Shown: piece by piece, positions 7,005 to 10,451 of the stretch | How the letters are laid out: every line of letters begins with the position of its first letter | Position numbering within the stretch: the stretch's first letter is position 1 | DNA from: Actinomycetota bacterium | Lineage (GTDB): Bacteria; Actinomycetota; Actinomycetes; Actinomycetales; Angustibacteraceae | Assembly (NCBI GenBank): GCA_014377795.1 | Contig: JACMOY010000278.1 | Span: forward strand, 1 to 10,451 | Length of the DNA: 10,451 bases | Direction of reading: 5' to 3' | Made by a program: the position numbers and the translations under genes | Notes under the pieces: model-generated | The model's input: the letters and a program-made list of their open reading frames with translations, nothing else | The model's database searches: none | Told to the model about the DNA's origin: nothing

Positions 7005-8739
7005 ACGGCACCATCCAGCCCAGCACCGGGGTCGACTGCAGGTAGACGAGCACGCACATGAAGGCGAGGAACCCGATGCTCCAACCGATGACCTTGCGGA
7101 ACAGGTCACCCTCACGCCCGCTCATCCCCACCGCGGCACAGGCGATCGCAAGGTTCTGGGGCGAGATCATCTTGCCCAGGACCCCGCCGGAGGAGTTCGA
7201 CGCCGCCATCAGCACCGGCTCGAGCCCGGCCTTGCCGGCAGCAGTCACCTGCAGCGCGCCGAACAGGGAGTTGGACGACGTGTCGGACCCGGTGACCGCG
7301 ACCCCGAGCCACCCGAGGACGGGGGAGATGAGAGCGAAGGCCGCCCCGGCCCCGGCCATCCACGCACCGAGCGTCGCGGTCTGTCCCGAGCTGTTCATCA
7401 CGTAGGCCAGGCCCAGGACGGCCATGACCGTGACGATGGCGGTGGCCAGCTGGCGGTACGTCGCGGCGTAGGCCCGTGCCGCGGCTCCGGGCTTGATCCC
7501 GATCACCGGGATGGTGATCAGACCCGCGATGACCATCAGCGTGCCGGCTGCAGCCAGCCAGTTGAACTTGAACGTGGGCAGCGCCGACGCCTTGCCACTC
7601 GCGGTCTGCAGGTCCAGGCCCGGCCAGGTGAAGAGCTTGGTCACCGAGTCGAGGGCGTCCTTGACGGCCGGGATCTGGGCCACGACGAACACGGCGATGA
7701 TGATCAGGTAAGGCGCGTACGCCCGCATGACGTCGGCCCGTGAGTCCACGATCCCGGCGTCGCGAGCGGCGAGCTCGGCCACCGTGCCCGAGCCGGGACC
7801 GACCGGGTGGTCGCCGCCGGCGGCCGGAACACCGCGGGTGCCGCGGCCCGAGCCCGTGCTGGTCGAGCCCGTGCTGGTCGAGCCGCCGCCGACGGACACC
7901 GTCTCCGGTGCCTCGGTGTAGGTCTGGGCCGGCTGCCACACGCGCAGCACCAGCACCACGGCGACGGCGGAGGCTAGTGCGGCCACGATGTCGGTCAGCG
8001 GCACCGACAGGAAATTCGACGTGAGGTACTGGGCGACGGCGAAGACCACGCCGCACACCAGCGTCGCCGGAAGGGTCTGCCGCACACCGCGTCCGCGGTC
8101 GATGATGAACACCAGCGCCATCGGCACGAAGACGCCGAGCAGCGGGGTCTGGCGGCCGACCATCGAGCCGAGGTCCTGCTGCGGCAGCCCGGACACCGTC
8201 GCGAGCGTGGTGATCGGCACGGCGAGCGCGCCGAACGCGACCGGCGCGGTGTTGGCGACCAGGGCCACGGTCGCGGCCTTGATCGGCTTGAAGCCCAGCG
8301 CGATCAGCATGACGCTGGTGATCGCGACCGGGGTGCCGAACCCGGCCAGCGCCTCGAGCAGCGCGCCGAATGAGAACGCGATGATGACGCCCTGGATCCG
8401 CTGGTCGTCGCTGATCGTGCCGAACGAGCGGCGCAGCACGTCGAAGTGCCCCGTCACGACGGTCATGTTGTAGACCCAGATCGCGTTGATGACGATCCAC
8501 AGGATCGGGAAGAAGCCGAACGCCGCGCCCTCGGTGCCGGCGAGCAGCACCTGGCCGATCGGCATCGAGTAGACGAGCACCGCCACGGCGACGGCGACCG
8601 TGAGCGAGATCAGGGCCGCCACCCAGGCCCGCAGGCGCAGGGCCCCGAGCATGATGAACAGGGTCAGCAGGGGGAGCGCGGCGAAGATCGACGTCAGCGC
8701 CAGTGAACCGCCGATCGAGTCGAGCACGGGTCTGTACAC
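7003..8739 (-). CDS. lctP: L-lactate permease family transporter (LctP/LldP/GlcA)
   Basis: An inner-membrane symporter for lactate and probably glycolate. The 578 residues are mostly hydrophobic, with membrane segments at about 15-35, 38-58, 75-92, 117-147, 155-180, 200-213, 225-240, 249-267, 341-356, 396-414, 432-447, 457-482 and 549-567. Family signatures are EALAGFGTPVAI (129-140), TGSDTSSNSLFGALQ (483-497) and SGGVLGKMISPQNLAIA (517-533). Residues about 272-337 form a long hydrophilic loop rich in Ser, Thr and Gly (SVGGGSTSTGSTSTGSG) between membrane segments, encoded partly by a 15-bp tandem repeat; this looks lineage-specific. The GTG start at 8739 has a CGAGG site 6 nt upstream. It lies between glcF and larA, so uptake, racemisation and oxidation are encoded together. 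Confidence 0.93.
   Translation of the reverse strand: MYRPVLDSIGGSLALTSIFAALPLLTLFIMLGALRLRAWVAALISLTVAVAVAVLVYSMPIGQVLLAGTEGAAFGFFPILWIVINAIWVYNMTVVTGHFDVLRRSFGTISDDQRIQGVIIAFSFGALLEALAGFGTPVAITSVMLIALGFKPIKAATVALVANTAPVAFGALAVPITTLATVSGLPQQDLGSMVGRQTPLLGVFVPMALVFIIDRGRGVRQTLPATLVCGVVFAVAQYLTSNFLSVPLTDIVAALASAVAVVLVLRVWQPAQTYTEAPETVSVGGGSTSTGSTSTGSGRGTRGVPAAGGDHPVGPGSGTVAELAARDAGIVDSRADVMRAYAPYLIIIAVFVVAQIPAVKDALDSVTKLFTWPGLDLQTASGKASALPTFKFNWLAAAGTLMVIAGLITIPVIGIKPGAAARAYAATYRQLATAIVTVMAVLGLAYVMNSSGQTATLGAWMAGAGAAFALISPVLGWLGVAVTGSDTSSNSLFGALQVTAAGKAGLEPVLMAASNSSGGVLGKMISPQNLAIACAAVGMSGREGDLFRKVIGWSIGFLAFMCVLVYLQSTPVLGWMVP
7850..7884. repeat. 15-bp tandem repeat inside lctP
   Basis: GAGCCCGTGCTGGTC occurs exactly twice in tandem (7850-7864 and 7865-7879), followed by a further GAGCC. 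Because the unit is 15 bp the frame is kept. On the coding strand it produces the repeated STSTG pentapeptides of the permease loop. It probably arose by slippage and may vary in copy number between strains. Confidence 0.85.
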
Positions 8740-8745
8740 GGGGTA

Positions 8746-8760
8746 CCTCGTTCCTCGTTC
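8746..8760 (-). promoter_or_regulatory. Ribosome binding site of lctP within a duplicated 7-mer
   Basis: On the minus strand GAACGAG occurs twice in tandem (8754-8760 and 8747-8753). The copy nearer the gene ends in CGAGG, 6 nt before GTG 8739, and is the likely ribosome binding site. The other copy also provides a CGAGG, so the site may have been duplicated. Confidence 0.5.
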
Positions 8761-8764
8761 GTCC

Positions 8765-8779
8765 GCCGACGGCGTCGGC
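8765..8779. promoter_or_regulatory. Small perfect hairpin in the glcF-lctP gap
   Basis: GCCGAC (8765-8770) and GTCGGC (8774-8779) form a 6-bp stem with a 3-nt loop in the 64-bp gap between glcF and lctP. No T-run follows on the minus strand. It could be a weak attenuator or mRNA-stability element lowering or separating lctP expression, or a chance palindrome; nothing in it matches a regulator site I recognise. Confidence 0.3.
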
Positions 8780-8803
8780 AGCGGGCAGTGCAGGATCAGG
8801 CGT

Positions 8804-10174
8804 TCAGGCCCGGTCGGTCAGGTGCGCGGCTCCCACCCCCCGGATGGACGCGTCGAGGACCTCGACCGTGTGGGCTGTGGCGATGCTGGTGCCGCTGCGG
8901 CGCAACGCATCCGTGACCTGCAGCAGGCAGCCGGGGTTCGCGGTGACCAGCAGCGTGGCCCCGGTCGCGGCAACGTTCTGCGCCTTGCGGTCACCGAGCT
9001 CGCGCGCGGGGCCGGGGTTGATGAGGTTGTAGACCCCGGCGCTGCCGCAGCAGATCGAGCCCTCGGCGATCTCGCGCACCTCGACACCCGGGACGGCGCG
9101 CAGCAGCTCGCGCGGCGGTGTCCGCACCCCTTGCGCGTGGGCCAGGTGGCAGGCGTCGTGGTAGGCCACGGTGACGTCGACGCGGTGCCGCTCGGCGACC
9201 GGCCCGAGCTCGACCAGCAGCTCGGTGACGTCGCGCACCTTCGCGCTGAACGCCGCGGCCCGCTTCGCGTACGCCGGGTCGTCGGCGAGCAGCTCCTCGT
9301 ACTCTTTCATCGTCGAGCCGCAGCCGGCCGAGTTGACGACGACGTGCTCGACCTCGGCGGTCTCGAACGCCTCGATGAGCTTGCGCGCGAACCCCTGGGC
9401 CTCGGCGCGCCGGCCGTTGTGCGCGCTCAGGGCGCCGCAGCATGCCTGGGTCTGCGGCACGACGACGTCGCAGCCCTCGGCGCTGAGCACCCGCGCCGTC
9501 GCGGCGTTGACGCCGGGGAAGAACTCGCGCTGCACACAGCCGGTGAGCATGCCGACGACGGCCCGCCGGGGACCGCGTGAAGGCACCAGGGCCGGCAGGC
9601 GGACGTCGTCGACGACGGGCGGGGCGACGGACTCCATCGTCGCTAGCGTGGGTGAGATCCGTTCGAGGATCCCGCTGCGGCGCACCAGCTTCTGGGCGCC
9701 GGAACGCTGGTAGGCCTTCAGCGGCAGGCGCAGGGCGTGCAGGCGGCGCGGGTAGGGGAAGACGGCGAAGATGGCCTCGCGCAGCAGCCGCTGCGAGCGC
9801 GGTCGCTCGAAGCGTCGCTCGATCTGCGAGCGGGTCGCCTCGACCAGCTTGTCGTACTGCACGCCCGACGGGCAGGCGGTGACGCAGGCCATGCAGCCCA
9901 GGCACGCGTCGATGTGACCGACCATCGCGTCGGTGAGCGGCTCACCGTTCGAGGCCTGGTCCATCAGGTGGATCCGCCCGCGGGGGCTGTCCATCTCCTC
10001 GCCCCACAGGACGTACGTCGGGCAGGTGGGAAGGCAGAAACCGCAGTGCACGCAGTCGTCGATCAGCTCCTGCGAGGGCGGGTGGTCGCCGTCGAACGCC
10101 GGGCTGACGGCGCGCCCTGACGGCCGGCCGATGCCGGGCAGCCCCAGGGGAGTGGGCTCGGTGGTGCTGGTCAT
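8804..10174 (-). CDS. glcF: Glycolate/lactate oxidase iron-sulfur subunit GlcF
   Basis: The electron-transfer subunit of a GlcDEF-type membrane-associated oxidase that takes electrons from glycolate or D-lactate toward quinone. The 456 residues contain two [4Fe-4S] ferredoxin motifs, CVHCGFCLPTCP (Cys41, 44, 47, 51) and CLGCMACVTACP (Cys91, 94, 97, 101). Two cysteine-rich CCG domains follow: TGCVQ (211-215), QACCGALSAH (243-252) and NSAGCGSTMKEY (281-292), then YHDACHLAHAQG (338-349), ICCGSAGVYN (374-383) and ANPGC (412-416). The ATG at 10174 has GGAGGG 5 nt upstream and overlaps the glcE stop by one base (TGATG). The frame is open upstream to 10336, but that part overlaps glcE out of phase and lacks homology. 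At 456 residues it is longer than E. coli GlcF (about 407), mainly through N-terminal and linker sequence. Substrate is inferred from the neighbours. Confidence 0.93.
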   Translation of the reverse strand: MTSTTEPTPLGLPGIGRPSGRAVSPAFDGDHPPSQELIDDCVHCGFCLPTCPTYVLWGEEMDSPRGRIHLMDQASNGEPLTDAMVGHIDACLGCMACVTACPSGVQYDKLVEATRSQIERRFERPRSQRLLREAIFAVFPYPRRLHALRLPLKAYQRSGAQKLVRRSGILERISPTLATMESVAPPVVDDVRLPALVPSRGPRRAVVGMLTGCVQREFFPGVNAATARVLSAEGCDVVVPQTQACCGALSAHNGRRAEAQGFARKLIEAFETAEVEHVVVNSAGCGSTMKEYEELLADDPAYAKRAAAFSAKVRDVTELLVELGPVAERHRVDVTVAYHDACHLAHAQGVRTPPRELLRAVPGVEVREIAEGSICCGSAGVYNLINPGPARELGDRKAQNVAATGATLLVTANPGCLLQVTDALRRSGTSIATAHTVEVLDASIRGVGAAHLTDRA

Positions 10175-10451
10175 CAGATCCCTCCGACGAAGCGTCCGGG
10201 GGCCAACCGGCCCTGCGGGTCGAACTGGTCCTTGACGCGACGCATGAGGTCGATGCCGTCCACCGGTCCCCATCCGTCGACCTGGCCGTGCACCGCGGGC
10301 GCGGCCTGCAGCAGCACGGCGCTGCCGCCGGCGCACGCGGCGCGCAGGTCACGCAGCAGCGTGGCGACGGTCTCGGCGCCCGTGCCGGAGGGCGCGCTGA
10401 GGTGCAGGACGCCGACGCCGGCGCTGCCCCGCACCTGCAGGGGCACGCCGC
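10174..10451 (-). CDS. glcE: Glycolate oxidase FAD-binding subunit GlcE, C-terminal part (cut by window edge)
   Basis: The frame is open to the right edge and ends at TGA 10174-10176, giving the last 91 or so residues. The terminus [20 protein letters not shown] is the characteristic end of GlcE and related FAD-linked oxidase C-terminal domains, where the conserved K-x-x-F-D-P-x-G-x-x-x-P-G-R run is found. GlcE is the second FAD-type subunit of the glycolate/D-lactate oxidase; glcD would be expected further upstream, beyond this window. The stop overlaps the glcF start by one base, so translation of the two is coupled. A GTG at 10446 is an internal valine, not a start. Identity is supported both by this tail and by the adjacent glcF. 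Confidence 0.85.
   Translation of the reverse strand, partial: GVPLQVRGSAGVGVLHLSAPSGTGAETVATLLRDLRAACAGGSAVLLQAAPAVHGQVDGWGPVDGIDLMRRVKDQFDPQGRLAPGRFVGGI
10180..10185 (-). promoter_or_regulatory. Ribosome binding site of glcF
   Basis: On the minus strand GGAGGG lies 5 nt before ATG 10174, inside the last codons of glcE. It is the strongest ribosome binding site in the window and decides the glcF start. Confidence 0.75.

Noticed and set aside
6996..7115. N-terminal extension of larA by 40 codons
   Set aside because: It overlaps the lctP 3' end out of phase and is Cys/Ser/Arg-rich. The GTG at 6995 has a ribosome binding site and gives the normal family start.
10175..10336. N-terminal extension of glcF by 54 codons
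   Set aside because: It lies inside glcE in another frame. ATG 10174 has GGAGGG upstream and the coupled TGATG junction.
1..10451. CRISPR arrays, insertion sequences, integrases, phage or toxin-antitoxin genes
   Set aside because: No regularly spaced repeats, terminal inverted repeats or recognisable proteins of these classes were seen on either strand.

Overview
This window comes from a very GC-rich genome. Third codon positions in the real genes are almost all G or C, and GTG starts are common. The order gluA, miaB, LigB-like gene, miaA, dapF is the arrangement I associate with Actinobacteria near recA/recX, so a high-GC actinobacterium is the best guess. Genus cannot be fixed from the sequence.

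Left end (1-348): the last 29 codons of an unidentified plus-strand gene, then about 250 bases without an intact gene. That stretch holds a possible terminator hairpin (149-173) and what may be a frameshifted gene remnant. Next, on the minus strand (349-1125), is an intact ATPase of a glutamate/polar amino acid ABC transporter (GluA type). Its usual binding-protein and permease partners are not beside it.

Middle (1196-5119), plus strand: a tightly packed core block. miaB (tRNA ms2i6A methylthiotransferase), a small protein related to class III extradiol dioxygenases, miaA (tRNA dimethylallyltransferase) and dapF (diaminopimelate epimerase) are separated by 7 nt or less, or overlap. MiaA and MiaB act one after the other on A37 of tRNA. 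DapF makes meso-diaminopimelate for lysine and peptidoglycan.

Right part (5126-10451), all minus strand, transcribed from right to left: the 3' end of glcE, then glcF, lctP, larA and an RsmC-like methyltransferase. Short gaps, a stop/start overlap and good ribosome binding sites suggest one transcription unit, with a 64-bp gap before lctP as the only sizeable break. Together they read as a 2-hydroxy-acid module: a permease for lactate/glycolate, a nickel-pincer racemase that interconverts enantiomers, and a GlcDEF-type FAD/Fe-S oxidase. The glcD gene would lie beyond the right edge. The methyltransferase normally belongs with the dapF neighbourhood and here forms the tail of the lactate unit, convergent with dapF only 6 nt away.

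I do not see a clearly new biological system. The points most worth checking are the orphan GluA and the decayed DNA beside it, an apparently lost metal-ligand His in the LigB-like protein, the low-complexity loop in the permease that carries a 15-bp tandem repeat, and the racemase-plus-oxidase logic of the lactate unit.
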